Assembly (NCBI RefSeq): GCF_042477335.2
Contig: NC_091263.1
Location: 72,962,501 to 73,026,500, forward strand
Source: Ovis canadensis
Lineage: Eukaryota > Chordata > Mammalia > Artiodactyla > Bovidae
Direction: 5' to 3'
Length of the DNA: 64,000 bases
A program made the translations under genes and the position numbers. The notes beneath the pieces are model-generated. The model saw nothing but the letters and a program-made list of their open reading frames with translations. It ran no database searches and had not been told where the DNA came from. Shown here piece after piece: positions 1 through 11,234 of this stretch (position 1 is the first letter of the stretch; each line of letters starts with the position of its first letter).

Positions 1-174
1 ATAGGGTTAGCTGGAAGTGGAAGCCCTCGGATGAAGAGCGTGTGCGCTTTTAAATCTGGCAGCAGTTGCCAAAATGCTCTTCAGAGAGGTGCCACCAATT
101 TACACTTTCATCGACGGTATAAGAGGGAGTCTATATCCTTACGCTCTTACTAATTTTGCCAGTCTGAGAAGTGA

Positions 175-694
175 AAAGTCATATGTCAGTGTTTTCTTAA
201 CAGCTTTATGAGATGTAATTCACCTGCTAAACAATTCACCCATTTAAAGTGCACAATTTAATCATCTCAACATATTGAGTGTCATGCCACCATCCGCATA
301 ATCAGTTTTAGAACATTTCATCACCACTCTCGCGCAGAAAAAAAAATCTGTGATCACTAACAGACACTGCTGCGTTTCCTCCTGCCCCCGAGCCCCAGGC
401 AACCATTAGTCCCCTCTCTGCATCTATTGATTGGCCTATTCTGGACATTTTATAAAATGAAATGATGTAATATATGGACTTCCATGTCTGACATTTCACT
501 GAGTGGGATGTTTTCGAGGCTCGCCCACGTCGTAGCAGGCCTCAGGACTTCATTCCTTTTGCGATAGAATAACATTCCATGATAGGGACGGAGCACGTCC
601 TGCTTATCCATTTATCAGATGATGGACGCTTGGGTTGTTCCCATCTTTTGGGTTTGGGGAATACTGTTGCTATGCACATTAGGGCTCAAGTTTT
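175..694 (-). mobile_element. Old L1 3' region, antisense
   Basis: The text reads as the reverse complement of an ancient mammalian L1 3' region: AACAGCTTTATGAGATGTAA, then CCCATTTAAAGTGCACAATT, then the GGACATTTTATAAAATG and TTTATCAGATGATGGACG landmarks. It is heavily mutated with no intact frame. Bases 1-174 to its left show nothing I recognise. Confidence 0.8.
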
Positions 695-825
695 GCGTGC
701 ACCTGTGGTTTCCTGTCTCATGAACTTGGGCAAACTCCGGGAGCTGGTTGAAGGACAGGGAGGCCTGGTGTGCCCATGAGGTTGCAAAGAGTCGGACACG
801 ATTGAGCGACTAACACTTACACACA
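695..825 (+). mobile_element. BovB/Bov-A 3' fragment
   Basis: It matches the shared BovB/Bov-A tail, from ACTTGGGCAAACTCCGGGAG to GAGCGACTAACACTTACACA. It is inserted in the old antisense L1 at the left end of the window. Confidence 0.8.
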
Positions 826-829
826 GTAG

Positions 830-1398
830 GACACCCAGCTGGTGCCACAGACTTGCTCGCTGTCAGAATAGAGCCCACACATCGTCACTGGTGGGCAGAA
901 TTACAATTGGTGTCAGAACCTTACTGCAGAGTGGAGCTCTCTGTTAATCACGGAAAGCTAGTCCGCTGTCTGGCACGTGTATTCCAAACAGATTTTTCTA
1001 GTTTGTCGTTCGTGTTTTTGCTTCATTTACCGTATTTGGTGACATCCAGGAATCAAATGTTTTTATGTTTTTAAAAGTTACGGGCTTTTTCCTCTGTAGG
1101 CTTATAACCAGCTTTGGCAGATCGTCCCCACCGTGACTGTAAACTTATTCACAGCTCCTTCAGGGACTTTCACGGCTTTCCCGTCCCCTCCTTCTCTTAT
1201 TGCCACATTTAAGACTCTGATCCGTATGGGATTTAATCTGATGCCAGGCGCAAACAGCCAGCGGTCTTTCCAGATGCTGAAGTAATTATCTCAGGAGCGC
1301 TGGTTGAAGAGCCCTCCTTGTTGCCACCAGTGTGAAATGCCACTGTACCATAAATTACACGTTCCTGGGTGCCAAGCCCGCTTCGGGACTCGCCAACC
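830..1398. other. Unrecognised intergenic sequence
   Basis: I see no gene, RNA gene or clear repeat here. Short open frames have no protein-like character. Confidence 0.5.
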
Positions 1399-1632
1399 CA
1401 GTGGTTCTCAGTCCTGGCTGCGCAAGAGTCCCCTGGAGGCATTTAAGAAACTACAGAATTAAACACTGATAAAGTCAAAGTTTTTAGAAGGGAAGAAAAC
1501 CCCAGTGCCCAGGGGCCACCCTGATGGATCACAGTCTCTGGGAATAAGGCCCAAGCACTGTATCCTGTTTGTGTGCCTTTTAGAAGCATTTTAGGGGAGC
1601 CTAACGTGAAGCCAGGGCTGAGAACCGCTACT
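1399..1632. mobile_element. MER5A-like hAT DNA transposon remnant
   Basis: A roughly 230-base non-autonomous element bounded by CAGTGGTTCTCAG on the left and the inverse CTGAGAACCGCTA on the right. The interior retains the AGTCCCCTGGAGGCATTTAA and ACAGTCTCTGGGAATAAGGC blocks of the MER5 group. It is ancient and immobile. Confidence 0.75.
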
Positions 1633-1829
1633 CAGCAGCACCCCACTGATCTATCGAGCTATTCTTTCCCACCAGGCTGTGTCCTTTTAGGGCGGGCCCT
1701 GGTCCCTTCTTTTTTCTGTCTAATCTTGGCTGTTATTCGCAGATGTATTTTTCCAGGTGAACTTTACTATCATTTTGTTGATTTAGGGAAGCCGGAAGCC
1801 TGTTATTCTAATTTGAGGCACACTGCTCT

Positions 1830-3001
1830 GATCTTTGTGACCCAGATAACCACGATGGTGTGATCACTCATCTAGAGCCAGACATCCCGGAATGTGAAGT
1901 CAAGTGGGCCTTAGAAAGCATCACTATGGACAAAGCTAGTGGAGGTGATGGAATTCCAGTTGAGCTGTTTCAAATCCTGAAAGATGATGCTGTGAAAGTG
2001 CTGCACTCAATATGCCAGCAAATGTGGAAAACTCAGCAGTGGCCACAGGACTGGAAAAGGTCAGTTTTCATTTCAATCCCAAAGAAAGGCAATACCAAGG
2101 AATGCTCAAACTACCGCAAATTCTCCAAGCCAGGCTTCAGCAATACGTGAACCATGAACTTCCAGATGTTCAAGCTGGTTTTAGAAAAGGCAGAGGAACC
2201 AGAGATCAAATTGTCAACATCCACTGGATCATTGAAAAAGCAAGAGAGTTCCAAAAAAAACATCTACTTCTGCTTTATTGACAATGCCAAAGCCTTTGAC
2301 TGTGTGGATCACAACAAACTGTGGAAAATTCTGAAAGAGATGGGAATTCCAAACCACCTGACCTGCCTCCTGAGAAATCTGTGTGCAGGTCAAGAAGCAT
2401 CTGCATACAGTTAGAACTTGATATGGAACGACAGACTGTGCCTGCAGCCATAAAATTAAAAGAAGCTTGCTCCCTGGAAGAAAAGCTATGACCAGTCCAG
2501 ACAGCATATTATACAGCAGAGACATCACTTTGCCAACAAAGGTCCATCTAGTCAAAGCTATGGTTTTTCCAGTAGTCATATATGGATCTGAGAGCTGGAC
2601 TATAAAGAAAGCTGAGCACCAAAGACTTGATGCTTTTGAACTGTGGTTTTGGAGCATACTCTTGGGAGTCCCTTGGACAGCAAGGAGATCCAACCAGTCA
2701 ATCCTAGAGGAAATCAGTCCTGAACATTCATTGGAAGGACTGATGCTGAAGCTGAAACTCCAATAGTTTGACCATCTGATGCAAAGAACTGATTCATTTG
2801 AAAATACCCTGATGCTGGGAAAGATTGAGGGCAGGAGGAGAAGGGGACGACAGAGGATGAGATGGTTGGATGGCATCACTGACTCAATGGACATGAGTTT
2901 GGGTGAACTGCAGGAGTTGGTGATGGACAGGGAGGCCTGGAGTGCTGCAGTCCACGGGGTCGCAAAGAGTGGGACATGACTGAGCGAGTGAACTGAACTG
3001 A
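1830..3001 (+). mobile_element. BovB LINE with internal deletions
   Basis: RT-region BovB sequence is recognisable from GATCTTTGTGACCCAG to the GAACTGAACTGA end. Compared with the other copies here it lacks about 45 bases near 2117 (the [10 protein letters not shown] region) and several hundred bases near 2420-2455, where the palm including motif C should be. The reading frame is broken many times. It carries the SPEHSLEGLM variant rather than [10 protein letters not shown], so it belongs to a different subfamily from the 8641 and 24465 copies. Confidence 0.93.
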
Positions 3002-3052
3002 CCTGATCTTCAGCCAACAGATATTTGCTGAGCGTCTCCTGTGTGCCACGTA

Positions 3053-3154
3053 GAGGGGGAAGTGGCAACCCACTCCAGTATTCTTGTCTGGGAAATCCCA
3101 CAGACAGGAGCCTGGTGGGCTACAGTCCATGGAATTACGGAGTTGGATACGACG
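3053..3154 (+). mobile_element. Bov-tA SINE, 3' part
   Basis: The GTGGCAACCCACTCCAGTAT block and GAGCCTGGTGGGCTACAGTC are Bov-tA landmarks; the tRNA-like head is absent. Confidence 0.85.
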
Positions 3155-4639
3155 GACCCCTTGGTCACGAACATGATGAAGATTCCCAGGAACATGCTGA
3201 GTGTGCCCCTCGGGCTGTGTCATCTTCCCCAGCAGGAGGGGTGGGCACGACTTTGTGGTTCCGGAGGGTTGGCAGGATTTCAAGGGGCTTTTTCCCCATT
3301 GAAATATTTCACACAGTTACAAATGTGGAAAGAATTATACAAAAGAGCCCCAAGTCCCCATCCTCTGGCCTCGGTAAGGATCAACTCGTGACGAACTTGT
3401 TTCAATTGTATCTTTGGCTCCATTCTGAAGCAAATCCCAGGCAGCATATCCTGACATTCATTCATTGCAATTAAAAGAGATAAGTCCCCTGATGCCTCTG
3501 GGAAGATACAGAAATGTGTTTCCTAACCAAGCAAGACTAAGTGCAACCCACGTGTATAAATGAACACTGACCCCTGCTACATGAAAGTCATTTACTTCAT
3601 GCTGGTCAACTCTCTTTCTATTACATTAGTCAAGCCTGTCACCAGTGGGGGCAAGCACTACCAAAGCATATGGATGTTAGGAATCAAGAAAAATTGGGGC
3701 CATTATAACCATCAATTGACCACAGGCTGCATCCTCAGCAGATGGAAGCATGATCTCCATGGCAACCAGCAGGGACCACTCCTGATGCTCGGCTGGGACC
3801 GAGATGACACCTCAGTGGAGGCTGCTGACCTGCCCCCAACACATGCGTCAGCATCACATTTAACCCCTTTGGGATGTCGGTGTATCCTGGGGTTAGGGAG
3901 AAAGCAATGTTTCAATTGCCAACCTAGAGGAATGGGGTCTGGAAATAGAAATTAAGGGATGAAAATTACAGATACTAGCATTTGAGTCCACAGCAAATGA
4001 GAGAATAATGGCCTTAGGTGGAGTGCAGCGCGGAGGCGGAGCGGGCGGGGAACACTGGAATGCCGTGAAGAAATGTCCAGTGCTGGAGGGAAAAGAACCC
4101 TCCCACCTCCTTGGACTTGCCCGTGTGGTGGTCAGCAGGGTGCTTAAATAGCAACCGGCATCACCCCCTCATTTCACAAGCCAGGAAGCAGAGCCCAGGG
4201 AGGGGCGATGCCTGGTCTGAGGTCCCTCGTTTGAGCTGCTGCGGGGACGCGAGCAGCCTGAGGGTCTCTGCTGCACTGGCTGCGCTGGGCGTGCGGCAAA
4301 CACTCCAATTGCTTCTTAATTGGAGGCTCCTGCTTCATTAGCTGCTTCCTGAGCAGACTGTGCTCCCTGTCTGGAAATCTCAATTAACACCATCTCCTCT
4401 AATTGGTGTGACCACGCTCTGCTCATCTTTCCGCACTGGGACGTGCTTCCTGGTTTGGGGGTGGGTGGTTAGGTAGGACAGCTGGGGAGGGGACGGCCTG
4501 AAGGCAGCACTTGGAGAGGGACAGCTGTGCTCGCCAGCACCCCTGCTCCCTCGACTTGGGAGCACTCGGCAGCCTCACACAGGGGCAGGAGCTGGGAACA
4601 GGCACACTGCCCTCAGTCCTGGGTTTGCTCTGACTTCTC
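3155..4639. other. Intergenic sequence with weak ancient repeats
   Basis: Around 3330-3480 is a degraded old L1-type block (GAAGCAAATCCCAGGCAGCA). A MIR-like piece on the minus strand may lie at 4160-4235. A 131-codon open frame at 3560-3955 shows no recognisable domain and no splice context. Nothing else stands out. Confidence 0.45.
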
Positions 4640-4786
4640 CTGTGTCTTTTTTTTTTTTTTTTACTTTTTGGCTGCACCCCGAGACATGTGGGATCTTAGG
4701 TCTTAGTTCCCTGATCAGGGGTCAAACCTGCGCCCCCTGGATTGGAAGGCAGAGTCTTAAGCACTGGACGGCGAGGGAAGTCCCTT
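4640..4786 (-). mobile_element. CHR-type tRNA-derived SINE
   Basis: Read on the minus strand it starts GGGACTTCCCTCGCCGTCC, a diverged copy of the usual GGACTTCCCTGGTGGTCC, and has the B-box-containing GGTTTGACCCC. It ends in an A-run (T-run 4648-4662 on the + strand). It is shared by ruminants and cetaceans. Confidence 0.88.
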
Positions 4787-4856
4787 CCTGTGTGTTTTTG
4801 AGCAGATCGCTGTCCCTCTCTGGGCCTCAGTGGCCACTTAAGGTGTCCCCCAGGTT

Positions 4857-5250
4857 AGGGTTACCAGGTTTAGCAAATAAAAGTGCAATATGCTCATTTA
4901 CATTTGAATTTCAGTAATTAACAAAGACTCTTAACATTGGTGCGTCCCTGCAATACGGGACATGAAAGAAAGTGAAAGTGAACGCGAAGCCGCGAAGTTG
5001 CGTCTGACTGTTTGCGACCCCACGGACTGCAGCCTACGAGATTCCTCCATCCATGGAATTTTCCAGACAAGAGTACTGGAGTGGGTTGCCATTTCCTTCT
5101 CCAGGGGATCTTCCCGACCCAGGGATTGAACCTGGGTCTCCAGCATTGCAGGCAGACAATTTTACCGTCTGAGCCGCCAGGGACTGAAAAAAAATTCGCT
5201 GTTTATGTGAAATTCAAATTTAACTAGGCATCTTGTATTTTGTCTGAGCG
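4857..5250. mobile_element. Ancient palindromic MITE-like repeat split by a SINE
   Basis: The left arm (4857-4960) contains TTACCAGGTTTAGCAAATAA and CATTTGAATTTCAG. The right arm (5185-5250) contains TGTGAAATTCAAATTTAACT and CTTGTATTTTGTCTG, the inverse. The centre GTCCCTGCAATACGGGAC is itself palindromic. This matches a mammal-wide palindromic repeat I recognise by sequence but cannot name with certainty. A Bov-tA SINE occupies 4961-5184. Confidence 0.65.
4961..5184 (-). mobile_element. Bov-tA/Bov-A2 SINE
   Basis: A near full-length copy on the minus strand, from the tRNA-like head (CCCTGGCGGCTCAGACGG) to the tail GTGAAAGTGAACGCGAAG region. It is inserted at the centre of the palindromic repeat. 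Confidence 0.92.
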
Positions 5251-5329
5251 CTCTACCGCACATGCAAAATTCTATTCCATTCTGCTTTACAGAGGCGGCC
5301 GGATGCAGCACTCAGAGCAGAGACTGGGG

Positions 5330-5480
5330 TAAATGCTGGTCTGGGTGTAAAGCCCATTTACCTGGCTCCCATTCCTGTGTAATCTTGCAAGTCCCTTCAC
5401 TACTCTGAGCTCAAGTTTCTGAATTACAAGGGACACGTCACTCCCTGGCTCGTTCTCTCTCATGACTGACGTCAGCGTAA
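5330..5480 (+). repeat. MIR-like SINE fragment
   Basis: The order 'CTGGCTCCC...TGTGTAATCTTGCAAGTCCC...TCTGAGCTCAAGTTTCTGA' fits the MIR core and 3' part, diverged. Confidence 0.6.
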
Positions 5481-6161
5481 ATGAAAGGACATTCGTTAGA
5501 ATCCCCTTATAGACTGAAAAATGTGCTGCAGTCTTGAACCTTTATTAAGAAGCTACTCCTACAATTTATAAAAGAAGCTACTGTATGTAGCATGCTGTAC
5601 CAAATATGAGAATCAGAGATAACAGCGCAACTGGAAGACATTTGCGTAAGAAAAGGAAAATCCGAGGCTATCTATTTTTCCACGGAATCCTTCCATAAAG
5701 GGAAATTCCATCACAAATGTGAATTATGACTGCCACGCACTGATAAGGAATTAGATGGTTTAGGAAAAAAAATAATCTGTGCTGTCTTGGGGAAGAGTCA
5801 CACCTGGGCTTGATTCCAGAAAGAGCGGGAATAAATCCTTGGATACACTGGGCTTTCAAAGGCACCTTTGGGAAGGGACCTGACCAATTCAAGGTGATCG
5901 AGCTAATCAGTTTGGGTGGAATCGCTCTCATCTTTCCTGTGGGCCTTGGAGGTGCCCCTGCTGGGAGAGGAGAGAAGACTAATTCCCACCTGCCAGAAGC
6001 CTAGACTGATCCGGTGTAGGTCGGAGGAATTGCCTGCCCAGCACCCCCTGGTGTTAAAAGGACCCACCTGGGCCACCCAGAGAATGGGATAAAATAGCTG
6101 CACATTACATAGTGGTGAGCTGGACCTAAAGAAGGCTGGGTGCGAAGAACTCTCCGGTTTA
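5481..6161. other. Unrecognised intergenic sequence
   Basis: AT-rich then mixed sequence. I see no supported gene, RNA gene or repeat. Confidence 0.45.
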
Positions 6162-6395
6162 GGACTTCCCAGGTGACACAGTGATGGAGAATCCGCCTGC
6201 CAATGCAGGACACCCGAGAGATGCAGGTTCGATCCCCGTGTAGGCAAGATCCCCTGGAGGAGGACAAGGCAGCCTACTGCAGTATCCTTGCCTGGGAAGT
6301 CCCATGAATGGAGGAGCTGGACAGGCTGTAGTCCATGGGGTCACAAAGAATCTGAAGCAAGTGAGCAGCTGAGAGCACACACAGCAGGCACTAAC
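6162..6395 (+). mobile_element. Bov-tA SINE
   Basis: The tRNA-like head (GGACTTCCCAGGTGACACAG; B box GGTTCGATCCC) is followed by the Bov-A body and a CACACACAGCA tail. Confidence 0.92.
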
Positions 6396-7344
6396 CCGTC
6401 TAGCCAGTTGGGGTGTTCCTGACTGGACACCCCTTGCAAGAATGGACATGTAGAGCCGTCAACGGGGACATCACCCCTGGGCCATCCCGACCAGGGCTCA
6501 ACGCCAGGCCTAGTTGTATGTGTTGGCAGAGGAGTGTATATGGTACTTACGCTAAGAATGCCCGGCACGGTGGGCGTGATCTGGGGACGACGGCTCAACA
6601 CGAGATTAGGAGCCCAGGCCTTAAAGAGTGTGGGACAGCGCTGTGGCCCGAACACTGGCCCAGGGCCAGGCTGCACAGGACCGGGGCTCCACAGAAGCTC
6701 TCAGTGTGGCAGGGACGGAAGAAATCCCGACCAACTCGCACCCTGTGCGAGGCTGGATCCAGCTCTCTTTCGAGAGTTCCTTTGAATTGCTGGATTAATT
6801 CTTCACCATCTTCCAAAAAGTCATGCTTACCTAGCAGGTGCAGACTGAAGGCTGTTTTAGTTTCAAAAACCAGAGGGGGACTTTATTTCCGCCCCCAAGT
6901 TGCTAAGCAAAGCACAGGTCACCCTTAATTCTGTTGGTCAGTTGCCTCTCCAGTGCGGGTGCCCCCTTAGTCGCAGTCCCTACCTGAGGCTTCTTTTCTC
7001 CTTTTCTGGTTTGCTCTTGATCTGCGACCGTGATGGCTGAAGCATGGGCGTGATTACTGGGACGAGGTTTAGTGCCCTCTCACTTTCAAGGGAGGGGGAA
7101 GCTAGGTCAGATGCGTTCAAGGCAATTAGTCCCATTTGTTTCCCAACCTCGGCATCCATCCAGGACCGCCAACCTGATCATTCGTCAGTGCTCCCAGATT
7201 CCTTCTGATCGTGGGCCGGTTTCCCAGGATGCCTTGGCTGTGCTGGAAATTTGTGCAGAGGGAGGGCAGCTCGAGGCTGGGGGCTGGCAGAGAGGTGACT
7301 CCCTCTAAGGGCCTGTCTATATCTTCTGTGTATTAGAACTCCCT
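6396..7344. other. Unrecognised intergenic sequence
   Basis: It contains a 171-codon open frame (6413-6928) without recognisable domains, in sequence of ordinary composition. No splice-flanked exon or repeat could be supported. Confidence 0.45.
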
Positions 7345-7810
7345 TTTTTCATGTTTTTTATTTTTTTGTGTTTTTTTTTTAACAATTTATTTTTTTAATA
7401 AATCATTATTTAAAAATTTTTTTACAATGCTGTCTTGGTTTCTGCAACAATGCAGCTCAGCCATAATTATGCATCCATCTCCTGTCTCTTGAGATTCCCA
7501 CCCCTCCCCTCACCCCACCCCTCTAGGTCATCACAGAGGGCCAGACTGGGCTCCCTGTGTCACACTCGACTCCTCACCATTTTGCACACGATAGTTTCTC
7601 CACGCCTCTCCCTCCTTCCCTGACGGTGTCCACAAGCCATTCTCTCCATCTGCCTCTCCATTCCTTCTTTGCAAACAGGCTCATCAGTACCATTCTTCTA
7701 GATTCCATACATATGTGCTAATATGTTAATACCATATTTGTTTTCCTCTTTCTGACTTACTTCACTCTGTATAACAGGCTCTAGGTTCGTCCACCTCACT
7801 AAAAGTGACG
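7345..7810 (-). mobile_element. L1 3' end, antisense (left piece, with duplicated segment)
   Basis: T-rich sequence (7345-7430) is the poly(A) tail read from the other strand. The following block, antisense to the artiodactyl L1 3' UTR, includes TTTGCAAACAGGCTCATCAG and CTTACTTCACTCTGTATAAC. Bases 7578-7810 recur almost identically at 8369-8601. Confidence 0.88.
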
Positions 7811-7934
7811 GAGCAGCTCATGGTGCTCAGATCCCAATACATGGCCCTGCCAACGATCCCCTTAGCGGGAGACAATATAGAGGTGACCCCAGACCCATGA
7901 TTGGGTCTGTCCTGGATCCTAGAGGAGGGGGGAG
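7811..7934 (+). mobile_element. Endogenous retrovirus: 3' internal end with polypurine tract
   Basis: This short retroviral stretch precedes the LTR. It ends in AGAGGAGGGGGGAG, a polypurine tract directly abutting the LTR start TGAAGAACC, an arrangement typical of gammaretrovirus-like elements. No coding region is preserved and the rest of the provirus is absent. Confidence 0.7.
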
Positions 7935-8365
7935 TGAAGAACCTAAGCTACTCCATTTTGCTAACAGAACAACTCCATTTTGTAAGGTTCCAGGAAAAGA
8001 GCCTTTGGAAATCCCCTGACCTCACCCCACCACCCACGAGTCAATCGGAGCCCAGACCAGAATCTCCTCACTTAATGTTCAGGAACTCGTGGTCTACCTA
8101 GGTAATAGGGACCAATCAAAAACCAACACACAACCCTTCGAAAGAAAGTGACCAATCAGACGTCCCCCTACCTAGAAATCCTTCTTTTCCATGAACACTC
8201 CCTATATGAGCAATGTAATCCAAAACCCGGGGCTCCTCCCTATAGCCGCTGTGTCGGTAACGGTGGGAGCCCCAGCTTGAGCTTGGTAATAAAAACTCTC
8301 TTGCTTTTGCATCGGATATCGGCTCCCTGGTGGTCATTGGGAGATTTCGCGACTTGGGCATAACA
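7935..8365 (+). mobile_element. Endogenous retrovirus LTR (gammaretrovirus-like)
   Basis: A 431-base LTR running from TGAAGAACC after the polypurine tract to GACTTGGGCATAACA. It has TATATGAGC at 8203, a GGTAATAAAAACTCTC polyadenylation region at 8285, and a U5 ending in the GGTCATTGGGAGATTTCGC block. Plus orientation. There is no 5' partner, so this is the 3' remnant of a provirus. Its flanks are the two copies of the L1 duplication. Confidence 0.78.
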
Positions 8366-8640
8366 CTATCCATTTTACACACGATAATTTCTCCATGCCT
8401 CTCCCTCCTTCCCTGACTGTGTCCACAAGCCATTCTCTCCATCTGCCTCTCCATTCCTTCTTTGCAAACAGGCTCATCAGTACCATTTTTCTAGATTCCA
8501 TACATATGTGCTAATATATTAATACCACATTTGTTTTCCTCTTTCTGACTTACTTCACTTTGTATAACAGGCTCTAGGTTCATCCACCCCACTAAAAGTG
8601 ACTCAAATTTGTTCTTTTTATGGCTGAGTAATATTCCATT
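8366..8640 (-). mobile_element. L1 3' end, antisense (second copy, continues past BovB)
   Basis: Bases 8369-8601 repeat 7578-7810 with about ten differences, mostly transitions, many at CpG. The sequence then runs on (TGGCTGAGTAATATTCCATT) until interrupted by the BovB at 8641; the same L1 resumes at 10927. Confidence 0.9.
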
Positions 8641-10927
8641 CCAACACTGAATATTATTAGTATTATTTAATGTTAGTAATTAGTAATATTCCAACACCGA
8701 AATCAGATTGATTATATTCTTTGCAGCCAAAGATGGAGAAGCTCTACAGAGTCAGCAAAAACAAGACTGGGAGCTGACTGTGGCTCAGATCATGAATTCC
8801 TTATTGCCAAATTCAGACTTAAATTGAAGAAAGTAGGGAAAACCACTAGACCATTCAGGTATGACCTAAATCAAATCTCTTATGATTATACAGTGGAAGT
8901 GAGAAATAGATTTAAGGGACTAGATCTGATAGATGGAGTGCCTGATGAACTATGGACGGAGGTTCGTGACATTGTACAGGAGACAGGAATCAAGACCATC
9001 TCCGTGGAAAATAAATGCAAAAAAGCAAAATGGCTGTCTGGGGAGACCTTACAAATAGCTGTGAAAAGAAGAGAAGTGAAAAGTAAAGGAGAAAAGGAAA
9101 GATATAAGCATCTGAATGCAGAGTTCCAAAGAATAGCAAGGAGAGATAAGAAACCCTTCTTCAGCGATCAATGCAAAGAAATAGAGGAAAACAACAGAAC
9201 AGGAAAGACTAGAGATCTCTTCAAGAAAATTAGAGATACCAAGGGAACATTTCATGCAAAGATGGGCTCAAGAAAGGACAGAAATGGCATGGACCTAACG
9301 GAAGCAGAAGATATTAAGAAGACGTGGCAAGAATACACAGAAGAACTGTACAAAAAAGAGCTTCACAACCCAGATAATCACAATGGTGTGATCACTCGCC
9401 TAGAGCCAGACATCCTGGAATGTGAAGTCAAGTGGGCCTTAGGAAGCATCACTACGAACAAAGCTAGTGGAGGTGATGGAATTCCAGTTGAGCTATTTCA
9501 AATCCTGAAATATGATACTGTGAAAGTGCTGCAACTCAATATGCCAGCAAATGTGGAAAACTCAGCAGTGGCCACAGGACTGGAAAAGGTCAGTTTTCAT
9601 TCCAATCCCAAAGAAAAGCAATGCCAAAGAATGCTCAAACTACCGCACAATTGCACTCATCTCACATGCTAGTAAAGTAATGCTCAAAATTCTCCAAGCC
9701 AGGCTTCAGCAATACGTGAACCGTGAATTTCCAAATGTTCAAGCTGGTTTTCGAAAAGGCAGAGGAACCAGAGATCAAATTGCCAACATTCGCTGGATCA
9801 TCGAAAAGCAAGAGAGTTCCAGAAAAACATCTATTTCTGCTTTATTGACTATGCCAAAGCCTTTGACTGTGTGGATCACAATAGACTGTGGAAAATTCTG
9901 AGAGAGATGGAATACCAGACCACCTGACCTGCCTCTTGAGAAACCTGTATGCAGGTCAGGAAGCAACAGTTAGAACTGGACATGGAACAACAGACTGGTT
10001 TCAAATAGGAAAAGGAGTATGTCAAGGCTGCATATTGTCCCCCTGCTTGTTTAACTTCTATGCAGAGTACATCATGAGAAACGCTGGGCTGGAAGAAGCA
10101 CAAGCTGGAATCAAGATTGCCAGGAGAAATATCAATAACCTCAGATATGCAGATGACACCACCCTTATGGCAGAAAGTGAAGAGGAAGTAAAAAGCCTCT
10201 TGATGAAAGTGAAAGAAGAGAGCGAAAAAGTTGGCTTAAAGCTCAACATTCAGAAAACGAAGATCATGGCATCCGGTCCCATCACGTCATGGGACATAGA
10301 TGGGGAAACAGTGGAAGCGGTGTCAGACTTTATTTTTGGGGGCTCCAGAATCACTGCAGATGGTGACTGCAGCCATGAAATTAAAAGACGCTTACTCCTT
10401 AGAAGAAAAGTTATGAGCAACCTAGGTAGCATATTCAAAATCAGAGACATTACTTTGGTGACTAAGGTCCGTCTTGTCAGGGCTATGGTTTTTCCAGCGG
10501 TCATGTATGGATGTGAGAGCTGGACTGTGGAGAAAGCTGAGCGCCGAAGAATTGATGCTTTTGAACTGTGGTGTTGGAGAAGATTCTTGAGAGTCCCTTG
10601 GACTGCAAGGAGATCCAACCAGTCCATTCTGAAGGAGATCAACCCTGGGATTTCTTTGGAAGGAATGATGCTAAAGCTGAAGCTCCAGTACTTTGGCCAC
10701 CTGATGCAAAGAGCTAACTCATTGGAAAAGACTCTGATGCTGGGAGGGATTGGGGGCAGGAGGAGAAGGGGACGACAGAGGATGAGATGGCTGGATGGCA
10801 TCACGGACTTGATGGACGTGAGTCTGAGTGAACTCCGGGAGTTGGTGATGGACAGGGAGGCCTGGCGTGCTGCGATTCATGGGGTCGCAAAGAGTCGGAC
10901 ACGACTGAGTGACTGAACTGAACTGAA
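8641..10927 (+). mobile_element. BovB (RTE) LINE, 5'-truncated, plus strand
   Basis: This is a 2.3-kb BovB copy. The end of the endonuclease and the linker read at 8824-9672. The RT start is in another frame at 9551-9901. Then, after a frameshift inside motif A (SALLTMPKPL where FIDYAKAFD is expected), an open frame of 342 codons follows (9888-10916) with motif C YADD and the [12 protein letters not shown] region. It ends in GACTGAACTGAACTGAA. It sits inside an antisense L1, which resumes directly after it. The short string TTCCATT occurs on both sides (near 8634 and 10929), a plausible target-site duplication. At least two frameshifts make it inactive. Confidence 0.95.
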
Positions 10928-11160
10928 AGTTCCATTGTGTATATATGTGAACCCCATCTTCTGTATCCATTTATCTGCCGATGGACATCAAGGTTGCTTC
11001 CTCGTCCTGGTTACTGTAAATAGTGCTGCAGTGGATGTTGGGGTACATGTATCTTTTATAACTGTGGCTTTCTCAGGGTATATGCCCAGTAGGGGGGGTG
11101 CTGGGTCACATAGGACCTTTTTTATTTGCTGTCCTTTCAATACTCATTCTTTCTTTCATC
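10927..11160 (-). mobile_element. L1 3' region, antisense (continuation)
   Basis: AGTTCCATTGTGTATATATG, then CATTTATCTGCCGATGGACA and TATGCCCAGTAGGGGGG continue the L1 broken at 8640. Sequence 11160-11235 between this and the next L1 piece is unassigned. Confidence 0.88.
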
Positions 11161-11234
11161 GAATCCTTTGAATTGACTGGGATAAAAACTTGGCTGCTAA
11201 ACCCAGAAACAACAGCAAGCTTAAATCAGCTGGA

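Noticed and set aside
2229-3101. 290-codon minus-strand open frame
   Set aside because: It is the antisense reading of the BovB at 1830-3001, a recurrent artefact seen also opposite the other BovB copies.
6162-6395. tRNA-like A/B-box sequences in SINE heads
   Set aside because: GGTTCGATCCC boxes belong to tRNA-derived SINEs (Bov-tA and CHR). None folds with the flanks as a separate functional tRNA.
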